64,000 nt of DNA, from contig NZ_LGEL01000024.1 in the NCBI RefSeq assembly GCF_001636695.1, positions 1 through 64,000 on the forward strand, given 5' to 3'. This DNA is from Pedobacter panaciterrae. Its GTDB lineage: Bacteria > Bacteroidota > Bacteroidia > Sphingobacteriales > Sphingobacteriaceae. This document shows positions 55,995-64,000 of this stretch, piece by piece. The position numbers were made by a program, and so were the translations under genes. Position 1 is the stretch's first letter; each line of letters starts with the position of its first letter. The notes below the pieces were generated by a model that searched no databases, was not told where the DNA came from, and saw nothing but the letters and a program-made list of their open reading frames with translations.

Positions 55995-56012
55995 GCAAAA
56001 AGCGAAGCCATA

Positions 56013-57254
56013 TTAAGAGCGAATCGCTTCGACAGGATCCAGTCTCGATGCCGCATAAGCTGGCCAAAAGCCCGATATTGTGCCTATAATAACAGAAACC
56101 CCTATGCCCAGCATAATATTCTTCATGAATAATATCATCTCAAAACCGGCGGCACTGGCAGCTAACGTTGCCAGATAAACGAGCAGCAATCCTAACAATC
56201 CTCCGAGCAGACACAGTGCTATCGCTTCAAATAGAAACTGCAGCATAATAAAATAATTCTTAGCACCCAGCGATTTCTGGATACCGATAATATTGGTACG
56301 TTCTTTTACGGATACAAACATGATGTTAGCGATGCCGAATCCTCCAACAAGAATAGAGAAACCACCGATAACCCAGCCGGCTATATCAACCATGCCGAAC
56401 ATTGTATCTAACTGATTAGAAGCAATGGTGCTCTTATTCAAGGAAAAATCATCCTCAACACCCGGCCTTAGCCTTCTGATTGAGCGCATGGTTCCTTTTA
56501 TTTCACTTTCAATTTCCTCAAGCGAGATGTGTTCAAGTCCCCTTACTGTAATTGACGGATCATACCTATCGCTTTCAATATCCATAATGCCTTTAGCAAA
56601 ATTTAAAGGCATTATGATATTTTTATCCTGAGACATTCCAAGAATATCTTCACCCTCTTTTTTAAAAACCCCTACGACATTTAATTTCCTGCCCATTACC
56701 GTTATCGATTTACCGATTGCCGGTTCTCCATTAAATAAACCTTCAGCTACAAGCGCACCGATAAGAACAACAGGAGAGCCAGACTTTCCCTCATTCTCTG
56801 TAAAATATCTTCCTTCCTGAAAGTCCAGGGTCCATGTTTTATTAAAATCCTGAGAAGCGGCCCTTACCCCCACGCCTTCTACAGAATTGCTTCTATATTT
56901 AATCGTTCTCTCATTTGCCCATATCTCGTAAGACAGGCCTTCAGCATGCTCCAAACGTGACTTTAACAATTCATAATCTCTAAGTGATGGCACCGGTCTG
57001 TTCATATATTTCCACCACGGATAATCACCAAAACCTCCCCATGGCCATTTCTGAACAAATATTGTTTTAGAACCTAACTTATCTATACTGGCCTGCAGTT
57101 TACTCCTAAAAGTATCGGCAGCAGAAAACACGAATATGATTGCAAAAATACCAATGGTGATCCCCAATAAGGAAAGCATGGTACGAAGCTTATTTTGGCG
57201 TAGAGCATCAAATGCAAATCGAAAACTTTCGCCTATTAGTTTGAGAATGATCAT
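56013..57254 (-). CDS. MacB-type ABC transporter permease
   Basis: 413 aa. TM1 (about 22-45, LGITIGIFAIIFVFSAADTF) precedes a periplasmic MacB_PCD domain (about 50-280). Three more helices in a FtsX domain follow (about 290-410, SVKERTNIIGIQKSLGAKN). It belongs to mechanotransmission-type exporters of peptides, lipoproteins or drugs. A matching ATPase gene (60471-61232) lies on the same strand 3.2 kb downstream in map order, separated by other genes. Confidence 0.92.
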   Translation of the reverse strand: MIILKLIGESFRFAFDALRQNKLRTMLSLLGITIGIFAIIFVFSAADTFRSKLQASIDKLGSKTIFVQKWPWGGFGDYPWWKYMNRPVPSLRDYELLKSRLEHAEGLSYEIWANERTIKYRSNSVEGVGVRAASQDFNKTWTLDFQEGRYFTENEGKSGSPVVLIGALVAEGLFNGEPAIGKSITVMGRKLNVVGVFKKEGEDILGMSQDKNIIMPLNFAKGIMDIESDRYDPSITVRGLEHISLEEIESEIKGTMRSIRRLRPGVEDDFSLNKSTIASNQLDTMFGMVDIAGWVIGGFSILVGGFGIANIMFVSVKERTNIIGIQKSLGAKNYFIMLQFLFEAIALCLLGGLLGLLLVYLATLAASAAGFEMILFMKNIMLGIGVSVIIGTISGFWPAYAASRLDPVEAIRS

Positions 57255-57394
57255 AATTAATGTTTAGACCAAAACTAACCAAAAAGGTTACAGAAAAACA
57301 TTATATAATATAAAAAATACATTTATGTTTAGGAATAAAACCTATCTTGTTTATCAGGCCGCAAGTTAATTGTAAAAAAGAAGATTATATTTTG

Positions 57395-57402
57395 TAAATT
57401 TG
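57395..57402 (+). promoter_or_regulatory. Candidate promoter -7 box of queA
   Basis: TAAATTTG fits TAnnTTTG. A TTG at 57370-57372 lies 22 bp upstream as a possible -33 element, and the ATG is 26 bp downstream. Confidence 0.5.
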
Positions 57403-57428
57403 CGCCCTTAATTATCACATCGAAAAAT

Positions 57429-58478
57429 ATGAAGTTATCTCAATTTAAGTTTAATTTACCTGAGTCATTAGTTGCCAATACACCTTCAGAACAAAGGGAC
57501 GAAGCCCGTTTAATGGTTTTACACAAGGATAGTGGCAAAATTGAACATAAAATATTTAAGGATATTTTAGGTTATTTTGATGATAAGGATGTAATGATAT
57601 TGAACAACACCAAAGTTTTTCCTGCACGTTTATACGGAAATAAGGAAAAAACAGGTGCAACAATTGAAGTCTTCTTATTACGTGAACTGAACAAAGAACT
57701 ACGCTTATGGGATGTTTTGGTCGATCCTGCCCGTAAAATCCGTGTTGGAAACAAATTATACTTTGGTGATGACGATTTATTAGTTGCTGAAGTTGTTGAT
57801 AATACTACCTCACGTGGACGTACCATTCGTTTCTTATTTGATGGAACTGACGAAGAATTCAGAAAAAACATTGAAATTCTTGGTGAAACTCCACTTCCTA
57901 AATATATCAAACGTAAAGCTACTGCCCAGGATAAAGAGCGTTATCAAACCATATTCGCAAAACATGAAGGAGCTGTTGCTGCCCCTACTGCAGGTTTACA
58001 CTTTAGCAGGGAATTAATGAAACGCCTGGAATTAAAAGGTGTTAATTTTGCAGAAGTTACTTTACATGTTGGTTTAGGTACTTTCAGATCTGTAGAAGTT
58101 GAAGACTTAACTAAACACAAGATGGACTCAGAACAGTTCATTATTGAGCAAAAAGATGCAGACATTGTAAATAAAGCTATTGAAAATAAAAGAAAAATCT
58201 GTGCCGTTGGAACTACTTCTATGCGTGCAATAGAATCAGCTGTTTCTTCGAACAGAACACTTAAGGCAGCTAACGACTGGACAAGTAAGTTCATCTTCCC
58301 TCCTTATGATTTCAGTATCGCTAACTCAATGATTACTAACTTCCACACTCCTGAATCAACTTTATTGATGATGGTAAGTGCATTTGGCGGTTACGATTAC
58401 GTTAGAAATGCATATGAAGTAGCTTTAAAAGAAAAATACCGTTTCTATAGCTATGGTGATGCCATGTTAATCATTTAG
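57429..58478 (+). CDS. queA: tRNA epoxyqueuosine/preQ1 ribosyl-isomerase QueA
   Basis: 349 aa, the usual length. It opens [20 protein letters not shown] and contains [12 protein letters not shown], the conserved [10 protein letters not shown] (near 185) and the HVGLGTFR stretch. S-adenosylmethionine:tRNA ribosyltransferase-isomerase moves the ribosyl part of SAM to preQ1 in tRNA to give epoxyqueuosine. Its stop codon lies inside the repeat that follows. Confidence 0.97.
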   Translation: MKLSQFKFNLPESLVANTPSEQRDEARLMVLHKDSGKIEHKIFKDILGYFDDKDVMILNNTKVFPARLYGNKEKTGATIEVFLLRELNKELRLWDVLVDPARKIRVGNKLYFGDDDLLVAEVVDNTTSRGRTIRFLFDGTDEEFRKNIEILGETPLPKYIKRKATAQDKERYQTIFAKHEGAVAAPTAGLHFSRELMKRLELKGVNFAEVTLHVGLGTFRSVEVEDLTKHKMDSEQFIIEQKDADIVNKAIENKRKICAVGTTSMRAIESAVSSNRTLKAANDWTSKFIFPPYDFSIANSMITNFHTPESTLLMMVSAFGGYDYVRNAYEVALKEKYRFYSYGDAMLII

Positions 58479-58571
58479 TACTTTAGATACTAGTACTTAG
58501 TATTTAGACAAGATGCAAATAGCTCATTAACGATACGATTATCTAAATACTAAGTACTAACTACTAAATAC
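58476..58571. repeat. TACTTAGTATTTAGA repeat with 18-bp inverted arms
   Basis: TAGTACTTAGTATTTAGA at 58491-58508 is perfectly complementary to 58542-58559; a further degenerate unit is on each side. A related direct copy is at 54796-54822 after the aminotransferase gene. It lies between queA and ispD and might form a hairpin in read-through RNA, but has no T-run. Confidence 0.75.
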
Positions 58572-58577
58572 TCCCTC

Positions 58578-59261
58578 ATGAAATACTACGCCATTTTAGT
58601 TGCAGGCGGTTCTGGCAACAGAATGCAAAATGCCATAGCCAAACAGTTTCTATTATTAGATGGCAAACCAGTATTAATGCATACACTGGAAGCATTTAAT
58701 CAATGCGCATTAAACCCCGAAATACTCTTAGTACTAAATATACATCAGCACGCCTACTGGGAACAGCTCTGCATCACATACAACTGCACAATCCCTCATC
58801 AGGTAATAAAAGGTGGCGAACAAAGATTTCATTCCGTAAAAAACGGTCTAAAAGCCATTAAAGGGAAAGGAATAGTTGCTGTGCATGATGCAGTAAGGCC
58901 GCTGATAACTCCTGACCTTATTTCAAAGTCGTTTCAGGTAGCGGAAGAAAAAGGTAACTGTGTTGTAGGAATTACACCAACAGATTCGATCAGAAGAATA
59001 ATTGGAAGTCAAAAAAGTGAATCTCTGAATAGAAATGAAGTCACTTTGATACAAACCCCTCAGACTTTTAATTTAGATATATTAAGAAAATCCTATGAAA
59101 AGCCGTTCAGGAATGAGTTTACTGACGATGCCTCTGTTGCGGAATATTCAGGTTTCGAAATAAATATGATTGAAGGCGAAAGAGAGAATATAAAGATTAC
59201 TTATCCGGAGGATCTCGAAATCGCATTAATATTTCTTAACAAGCGAAAAGCGGCTTTGTAG
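58578..59261 (+). CDS. ispD: 2-C-methyl-D-erythritol 4-phosphate cytidylyltransferase
   Basis: 227 aa. The nucleotide-binding start is ILVAGGSGNRMQNAIAKQFL with the conserved Lys-Gln, followed by VAVHDAVRPLI, VGITPTDSIRR and TLIQTPQTF. It joins CTP to MEP in the non-mevalonate isoprenoid pathway. It lies 99 bp after queA on the same strand. The slight shift at the Gly-rich loop (SGNRM for the usual GxGxRM) is within the family range. Confidence 0.95.
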   Translation: MKYYAILVAGGSGNRMQNAIAKQFLLLDGKPVLMHTLEAFNQCALNPEILLVLNIHQHAYWEQLCITYNCTIPHQVIKGGEQRFHSVKNGLKAIKGKGIVAVHDAVRPLITPDLISKSFQVAEEKGNCVVGITPTDSIRRIIGSQKSESLNRNEVTLIQTPQTFNLDILRKSYEKPFRNEFTDDASVAEYSGFEINMIEGERENIKITYPEDLEIALIFLNKRKAAL

Positions 59262-59263
59262 AG

Positions 59264-59291
59264 CGTCATACCGACTTTCACCGGCATGACG
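59264..59291. terminator. Hairpin between ispD and the small membrane gene
   Basis: CGTCAT-A-CCG and CGG-C-ATGACG pair around ACTTTCAC in the space between convergent genes. It may stop transcription from either side, although no T-run is present. Its ends resemble the arm ends of the interspersed palindromes. Confidence 0.45.
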
Positions 59292-59306
59292 ACTGATTTA
59301 CAGCTA

Positions 59307-59468
59307 TTATGCTGCTCTATTTATAACTTTAAGGATAATTGCTATTACCGCAATAACTAATAAAATGTGGATTAGGCCACCTACATTTGGACCAAATCCA
59401 TTAAAGAAGAAGCCAATGATCCACAGTATTACTAATACTACAGCAACTAGATAAAGAAGATTTCCCAT
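59307..59468 (-). CDS. lmo0937-family small membrane protein
   Basis: 53 aa, starting MGNLLYLVAVVLVILWIIGF and ending VINRAA. Two hydrophobic segments (about 3-22 and 31-48) surround a short FNGFGPNVGG loop. This is the pattern of the widespread lmo0937/DUF5670 family of tiny membrane proteins. Its role is unknown, perhaps in envelope stress. It is too short for most gene lists; the clear family pattern supports it. Confidence 0.85.
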   Translation of the reverse strand: MGNLLYLVAVVLVILWIIGFFFNGFGPNVGGLIHILLVIAVIAIILKVINRAA

Positions 59469-59552
59469 AACGTTTAATTTTAAGTGTATGTTTTAGATAG
59501 ATTCAAGGTTGTGTTAAACACTTCCATGACAAAACATAAACAATCATCGTTC

Positions 59553-59593
59553 CAAAAAAGAAAGGCCCCGATTAATCGGGGCCTTTCTTTTTT
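59553..59593. terminator. Bidirectional intrinsic terminator
   Basis: A perfect stem AAAGGCCCCGAT/ATCGGGGCCTTT lies between an A-run and a T-run (59553-59593). It sits just after the DUF2795 gene (minus) and before the small membrane gene, terminating the former in the reverse direction. Confidence 0.9.
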
Positions 59594-59604
59594 AGTAGTT
59601 ATGG

Positions 59605-59826
59605 TTAATATTCGTCTTCATTAAAGAAGAAATCATCCTTAGTAGGGTAATCAGGCCAAATCTCCTCGATGGTTTCATATGGTTCCCCATCATCCTCCAA
59701 AGCTTGTAAATTTTCTATCACCTCTACAGGTGCTCCAGATCGTATACCATAATCTATCAATTCATCTTTTGTTGCAGGCCATGGAGCGTCTTCCAAATGC
59801 GATGCGAGTTCTAAAGTCCAATACAT
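59605..59826 (-). CDS. DUF2795-family small acidic protein
   Basis: 73 aa, opening MYWTLELASHLEDAPWPATKDELIDYGIRSG, which matches DUF2795, a small helical domain of unknown role. The tail is very acidic (EIWPDYPTKDDFFFNEDEY). It is cytoplasmic and ends 12 bp before the terminator. Confidence 0.9.
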   Translation of the reverse strand: MYWTLELASHLEDAPWPATKDELIDYGIRSGAPVEVIENLQALEDDGEPYETIEEIWPDYPTKDDFFFNEDEY

Positions 59827-59912
59827 ATTTCTTTACTATTAAGTTATTCTAAATTTATTCGCAAAAGTATATTAAAAAACCTGAGCAAAACAAACTTTTT
59901 TTTCCACTTTTT

Positions 59913-60461
59913 TTAAAGCCTCGGAAGCCATATATTTTCTTCCGTTCCGGCATCTAAATTCAGTTTTCGTGCCAAAACAAATAAATAATCGCTTAAACGG
60001 TTCAAATAAATGGTCATTTTTTCGTCAACAAAGCTTTCGGCGGCCAAATGTACCGTTAAACGCTCTGCACGCCGGCAAATGCACCTGGCTATGTGACAGT
60101 AAGAAATCACTGTATTTCCACCCGGCAACACAAAATGCTTCAATTCTGGCAGTATTTCGTTCATACTATCCATTTCCTTCTCTAACAGTACAATGTCGCT
60201 TTCATGAAGGTCGGGTATTTTCATTTTTGATTTTTCAGGATCAGCAGCTAACGATGCTCCTACTGTGAATAACCTGTCCTGAATCTCTTTTAGTGTTTTC
60301 TGATGGTGGCTGTCAATGTTCTGACACATGATTAACCCAATGTAAGAATTAAGCTCATCAACGGTTCCGTAACATTCAATGCGCAAATGAAATTTTGGAA
60401 CGCGGGTTCCTCCAATCAATGAGGTTAATCCCTTATCGCCGGTTTTGGTATATATTTTCAT
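59913..60461 (-). CDS. Cob(I)yrinic acid a,c-diamide adenosyltransferase (PduO type)
   Basis: 182 aa. Motifs are MKIYTKTGDKGLTSLIGG (ATP binding), ECYGTVDELNSYIG, FVLPGGN and ARCICRRAERLTVHLA. These are the conserved parts of PduO-type ATP:corrinoid adenosyltransferases. It makes adenosylcobalamin from reduced corrinoid. It is the last gene of a run with the ABC ATPase (9-bp gap). No B12 riboswitch was seen nearby. Confidence 0.95.
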   Translation of the reverse strand: MKIYTKTGDKGLTSLIGGTRVPKFHLRIECYGTVDELNSYIGLIMCQNIDSHHQKTLKEIQDRLFTVGASLAADPEKSKMKIPDLHESDIVLLEKEMDSMNEILPELKHFVLPGGNTVISYCHIARCICRRAERLTVHLAAESFVDEKMTIYLNRLSDYLFVLARKLNLDAGTEENIWLPRL

Positions 60462-60470
60462 TAAGAAATT

Positions 60471-61232
60471 TTATCCTATTTTCTCAAAATCGCTACCCAT
60501 TTTCTCCAGATTGCTAAGGCGCGGTGAGACTGTTTTGATGTCCTCATTCTGATAATCCTTCTCTACCAGACCATCACGCATACGAACAATACGATGAGCA
60601 TGCTGCGCAATATCTTCCTCGTGCGTAACCAGGATAATGGTGTTTCCTTTGCTATGAATTTCTTCCAGCAAACCCATAATTTCTATTGAGGTCTTAGTAT
60701 CAAGATTACCTGTTGGCTCATCGGCCAATATGATTGAAGGATTATTTATCAATGCTCTTGCAACAGCTACACGCTGACGCTGCCCACCGGAAAGCTCATT
60801 AGGTTTATGCGTAACCCTGTTACCAAGGCCTACGTTCTCTAAAGCTTTTTGAGCCCGCTCATCACGTTCCTTTTTAGAAGCACCAGCATAAATTAACGGT
60901 AAAGCAACATTATCTAAAGATGTTGAGCGTGGTAAAAGATTAAAAGTCTGAAAAACAAACCCAATCTCTTTATTTCTTACTTCGGCAAGTTCATTATCAG
61001 TCATATGACTCACATTAATTCCATTGAGAATATATGTGCCCTTACTAGGGGTATCTAAACAACCCAGAATATTCATTAATGTTGACTTACCGGAACCTGA
61101 AGGCCCCATTAAAGCAACGAATTCTCCTTTATGAATGTCGAGAGTAACTGATTTTAAAGCATGAATAACTTCTGAACCTATAACGTATTTACGGCCTATC
61201 TCTGTAATTTGTATTAATGCTTTTTCCATCAT
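60471..61232 (-). CDS. MacB/LolD-type ABC transporter ATP-binding protein
   Basis: 253 aa. Walker [10 protein letters not shown], signature LSGGQRQR, Walker [12 protein letters not shown] and switch histidine VTHEED are intact. The [12 protein letters not shown] pattern is that of the MacB/LolD/FtsE group. It may serve the permease at 56013-57254, the only matching one here. Two ATGs lie side by side at the start; either could be used. Confidence 0.94.
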   Translation of the reverse strand: MMEKALIQITEIGRKYVIGSEVIHALKSVTLDIHKGEFVALMGPSGSGKSTLMNILGCLDTPSKGTYILNGINVSHMTDNELAEVRNKEIGFVFQTFNLLPRSTSLDNVALPLIYAGASKKERDERAQKALENVGLGNRVTHKPNELSGGQRQRVAVARALINNPSIILADEPTGNLDTKTSIEIMGLLEEIHSKGNTIILVTHEEDIAQHAHRIVRMRDGLVEKDYQNEDIKTVSPRLSNLEKMGSDFEKIG

Positions 61233-61278
61233 TTTTTCTTTTTAGACGATCTTTAACATCTTAATGTTACACACCTAC

Positions 61279-61569
61279 TTATTTTTCTATGATTTTGGGA
61301 ACAAAGAAGAAGCTTTCGTTGTGCTTTGCTGCATTCTTTAACCCATCTTCTACTGAAATTTCCTGCTTCACTACATCTTCTCTCCAGATGTTTTCCTCCG
61401 GGTTCATATAAACCAGAGGTTTTACACCAGTAGTATCCAACTCGTTTAACTTCTCCATAAAAGTAAGTATCTTGTTCATGTCGGCAATCAATGTATCAAC
61501 TTCTTTATCTTCAATAGCTATCCTGGCTAAATCAGCAACTTTATTTATGGTTTGCTTATCTATAATCAT
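61279..61569 (-). CDS. gatC: Aspartyl/glutamyl-tRNA amidotransferase subunit C
   Basis: 96 aa. MIIDKQTINKVADLARIAIED and VKPLVYM..ENIWREDVV match GatC, which stabilises the GatAB enzyme that converts misacylated Glu- or Asp-tRNA to Gln- or Asn-tRNA. Its start overlaps the acyltransferase stop by 4 bp (ATGA). gatA and gatB are not in the window. Confidence 0.95.
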   Translation of the reverse strand: MIIDKQTINKVADLARIAIEDKEVDTLIADMNKILTFMEKLNELDTTGVKPLVYMNPEENIWREDVVKQEISVEDGLKNAAKHNESFFFVPKIIEK

Positions 61570-62297
61570 TTATGAGCAAGTTTACTGTTTATTAAATCAA
61601 AAACACGGTCCTTCAATAGATCTGAATCATCAACACTCAAATCTTGAGTCCCAATTGGTTTGTGGATGTAAATATCGCAAATTCCCGGACTTGTTCCATA
61701 CTTTGAGCCATCATCCCACATTCTTTTCCAAATATTAACCATACTAACGGGAACAATGGGGATATTTTTTTCAATTGCCAGTCTGAAAGGCCCATTTTTA
61801 AAAGGAATTGTTTTCGGAGGATACTGATCTACTATTTTTCCTTCAGGGAAGATAATCAGACTCATCCCCTTTTCCAGGTTATCGCCTGCCTTTTTAAACG
61901 CCCTGAATGCCGAAATTTTGCTTTCGCGCTTTACAGGAACATCAATGGTATTAAAAAATAGTTTTAAAACAGGATTCGCAAGTAATTCTTCTTTACCCAT
62001 AAAATGAAACCGTCCCTTTGCAATTACACAAAGTATCATGATATCGAAATTAGAAGTATGATTAGCACAATAAATATAGGTCTGATCACTTTTTAATTCT
62101 TCATCTAACTTAATGCGATAAACCAGTCCAATAAAGAAACTACAGATATAGCTGTTCCATTTCCGGAGTCTATTCATCAGGTCATAATACCTTGGGTTTC
62201 TGGAAGCAAAGTAGTAAAAAGGATAAAACAAGGTCGAAAAAACCAAAAGAACAAATAAAGAATAAACGCGGTGCAGGTGCCTCAGAAATTTAACCAT
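61566..62297 (-). CDS. 1-acyl-sn-glycerol-3-phosphate acyltransferase (PlsC-like)
   Basis: 243 aa from the ATG at 62297; the open frame extends to a TTG at 62306. Two hydrophobic stretches (about 10-35 and 48-62) precede the acyltransferase motif HTSNFD (HX4D) and the later FPEGKIV (block III). It adds the second acyl chain in phosphatidic acid synthesis. It overlaps gatC, so the two are co-translated. Confidence 0.92.
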   Translation of the reverse strand: MVKFLRHLHRVYSLFVLLVFSTLFYPFYYFASRNPRYYDLMNRLRKWNSYICSFFIGLVYRIKLDEELKSDQTYIYCANHTSNFDIMILCVIAKGRFHFMGKEELLANPVLKLFFNTIDVPVKRESKISAFRAFKKAGDNLEKGMSLIIFPEGKIVDQYPPKTIPFKNGPFRLAIEKNIPIVPVSMVNIWKRMWDDGSKYGTSPGICDIYIHKPIGTQDLSVDDSDLLKDRVFDLINSKLAHK

Positions 62298-62436
62298 CAA
62301 ATCCAAACATACAAATTTTTAGAATTCAATTCATTAATGTATCAGAGTTGTGAAAATAATTGGCCGATTAAATAAATAGGATAAAAAAAGAAATTATAAG
62401 CAGATCGAGTTCTGGTTTTTTATTAATTTCGGCCCT

Positions 62437-63435
62437 ATGAAAGAAACGGTAGTTAGTGGTATTCGTCCGACAGGGAAATTACACTTGGGAAATTATTTTG
62501 GTGCAGTAACCAACTTTGTAAAAATGCAGTATGATTACAACTGCTATTTTTTTATCGCTGATCTTCATTCTTTAACAACTCACCCTACTCCGCAGGATTT
62601 ACATGGCTATGTTAGACATGTTCTCGTTGAGTATCTGGCCTGCGGAATAAATCCTGAAGAAACAACGATTTATATTCAGTCTGATGTTCCGGAGGTTGCT
62701 GAATTGTATTTATATCTTAATATGAATGCATACATGGGTGAACTGGAAAGAAGTACCTCATTTAAAGACAAAGTAAGGACTCAGCCCGATAATGTAAACG
62801 CAGGTTTATTAACCTACCCTACCCTGATGGCTGCTGACATTTTGATTCATAAAGCAACAAAGGTACCTGTTGGAAAGGATCAGGAACAACATCTTGAATT
62901 TACCCGTACTTTTGGAAATCGCTTTAACAGACTATATAATTCAGAATATTTCCCTGAAGCATTTGCATTTAACTATTCGCAAAACCTGGTAAAAATACCT
63001 GGCTTAGACGGAAATGGAAAAATGAGCAAATCAAGCGGAGAAGGCAATTGCATTTACTTAGCCGACAGCCCTGAGATTATCCGTAAAAAAGTATCACGTG
63101 CGGTAACGGATAGTGGTCCTTCAGAAGAAAATCAGGCAAAACCTGAAGCAATCCAAAACCTGTTTGATTTAATGAAAATTGTTTCTCCGGCCGATACGGT
63201 TTCTCATTTCGATGAGTTATATAATAAAATGGCAATACGCTATGGCGACTTTAAGAAACAACTTGCCGAAGATATGATCGTTTTTAATACGCCTATTCGT
63301 GAGCGTATTGAAGATCTTTCTAAAGACAGCTCTTACTTGCGTCAGGTAGCTAAACATGGTGCATTAAAAGCCAGAGAAAGCGCTCAAAAGACCATAAAAG
63401 AGGTTAGAGAATTAATCGGTTTCAAATCATTTTAA
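62437..63435 (+). CDS. trpS: Tryptophanyl-tRNA synthetase
   Basis: 332 aa. Class I motifs are intact: the HIGH-like TGKLHLGNYFG near residue 13, the tryptophan-binding middle (MNAYMGELERSTSFKDKV) and KMSKSSGEGN. It charges tRNA-Trp. It has its own 140-bp upstream space, divergent from the acyltransferase; a TAATTTCG near the start may be the promoter. Confidence 0.97.
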   Translation: MKETVVSGIRPTGKLHLGNYFGAVTNFVKMQYDYNCYFFIADLHSLTTHPTPQDLHGYVRHVLVEYLACGINPEETTIYIQSDVPEVAELYLYLNMNAYMGELERSTSFKDKVRTQPDNVNAGLLTYPTLMAADILIHKATKVPVGKDQEQHLEFTRTFGNRFNRLYNSEYFPEAFAFNYSQNLVKIPGLDGNGKMSKSSGEGNCIYLADSPEIIRKKVSRAVTDSGPSEENQAKPEAIQNLFDLMKIVSPADTVSHFDELYNKMAIRYGDFKKQLAEDMIVFNTPIRERIEDLSKDSSYLRQVAKHGALKARESAQKTIKEVRELIGFKSF

Positions 63436-63480
63436 CATTTAGGGTAAAATAACTACCTTACTGATCTTCAACAAAAGTAT

Positions 63481-64000
63481 ATGCACATAGCGATAGTAGG
63501 AAATATAGGAGCCGGAAAAACCACATTAACTGGTTTACTGGCAAAAAATTATGGATGGGAAGCTTTGTATGAAGCTGTAGATAACAATCCCTATCTCGAA
63601 GATTTTTACAGTGACATGAAAAGGTGGAGCTTTAATCTTCAAATCTACTTCCTTAACAGCCGTTTCCAACAAATCGTAGATATACAAAACTTTAACAGAA
63701 ATGTAATACAGGACAGAACGATATATGAGGATGCACATATATTTGCTGACAATTTACACGACATGGGCTTGATGACCTCTAGAGACCATCAAAACTATAA
63801 AGCAATTTTTGCTAATGTTACGTCATTTATAAAACCTCCTGATTTGCTCGTTTACCTTCGTGCATCCGTACCTACACTTGTAAACAACATACAGCGCAGA
63901 GGCAGAGAATATGAAGCCAGCATCCGCATAGATTACTTATCTAAGTTAAATGAAAAGTATGAAGCCTGGATTAAAGATTATAAATTAGGGAATCTCCTTA
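63481..64000 (+). CDS. Deoxynucleoside kinase, 3' end cut by the window
   Basis: The frame from the ATG at 63481 is open to the window edge (173 codons). It starts MHIAIVGNIGAGKTTLTGLL with an intact P-loop. Then come WSFNLQIYFLNSRFQQI, the catalytic ERS/DRT-like QDRTIYEDAHIF, and YLRASVPTLVNNIQRRGREYE with the Arg-rich lid. It phosphorylates deoxynucleosides for the salvage pathway. It is 45 bp after trpS and possibly read with it. The remaining 30-40 residues lie beyond the window. Confidence 0.93.
   Translation, partial: MHIAIVGNIGAGKTTLTGLLAKNYGWEALYEAVDNNPYLEDFYSDMKRWSFNLQIYFLNSRFQQIVDIQNFNRNVIQDRTIYEDAHIFADNLHDMGLMTSRDHQNYKAIFANVTSFIKPPDLLVYLRASVPTLVNNIQRRGREYEASIRIDYLSKLNEKYEAWIKDYKLGNLL

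Noticed and set aside
60462-60470. Cobalamin riboswitch before the adenosyltransferase gene
   Set aside because: Only 9 bp separate it from the ABC ATPase gene; there is no room for one and none was seen upstream of the run.

Overview
The window looks like a contig from the phylum Bacteroidota, family Sphingobacteriaceae, most likely Pedobacter or a close relative. This rests on an AT-rich genome, a SusC/SusD pair, TonB receptor plus DUF4249 pairing, a DUF6266 gene, promoter boxes of the form TAnnTTTG, few Shine-Dalgarno sites, and interspersed palindromes of the 'GTCATCTCGACGA...GAGATCTCTTG' kind. Bases 1-19 are the Nextera transposon mosaic end, so the left edge is probably a contig end with untrimmed adapter. 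Identifications are by reading motifs only; no database search was run.

Region 1 (about 0.3-23.1 kb) is a large carbohydrate-utilisation locus. A LacI-type regulator and a membrane-spanning one-component regulator (LamG-like and kelch-like outside, winged helix inside) face each other. They are followed by an operon with three paralogous GH71/GH99-like secreted glycosidases, SusC and SusD homologues, a DUF3823 lipoprotein and a lipoprotein made of two copies of one unknown domain. A ThuA-domain protein and a heme c-containing dehydrogenase-like lipoprotein follow, ending at a strong terminator. On the opposite strand lie an MFS transporter, an SGNH esterase and a GH95 fucosidase. Together they would bind, cut, de-esterify, de-fucosylate, import and possibly oxidise a glycan whose identity is not visible from sequence.

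Region 2 (about 23.1-27.8 kb) is accessory: small antitoxin-like genes without toxins, an XRE regulator, a secreted unknown, a DUF6266 protein, a possible frameshifted ORF, two copies of a ~330-bp repeat and an 11-bp-phased inverted array.

Region 3 (27.8-44.1 kb) holds an enoyl-CoA hydratase, a secreted protein, an LtaS-like sulfatase-fold membrane enzyme, an S9 peptidase, an MCE lipid transporter (MlaE, MlaF, MlaD types), a CHASE/PAS histidine kinase, an aldose epimerase-like protein, a GAF histidine kinase and a TonB receptor/DUF4249 pair.

Region 4 (44.2-50.0 kb) is the ligase-associated DNA repair operon: MBL exonuclease, ATP-dependent ligase, Lhr-like helicase and PdeM, with overlapping genes.

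Region 5 (50.0-64.0 kb) is mostly housekeeping: a ferritin-like diiron protein, bioA with a NUDIX gene and a cation-efflux gene, an aminotransferase, a nitrilase, MacB-type permease, queA, ispD, two tiny proteins, cobalamin adenosyltransferase, ABC ATPase, gatC, plsC-like acyltransferase, trpS and a deoxynucleoside kinase cut by the window end. No tRNA, rRNA, CRISPR array or transposase gene was seen.
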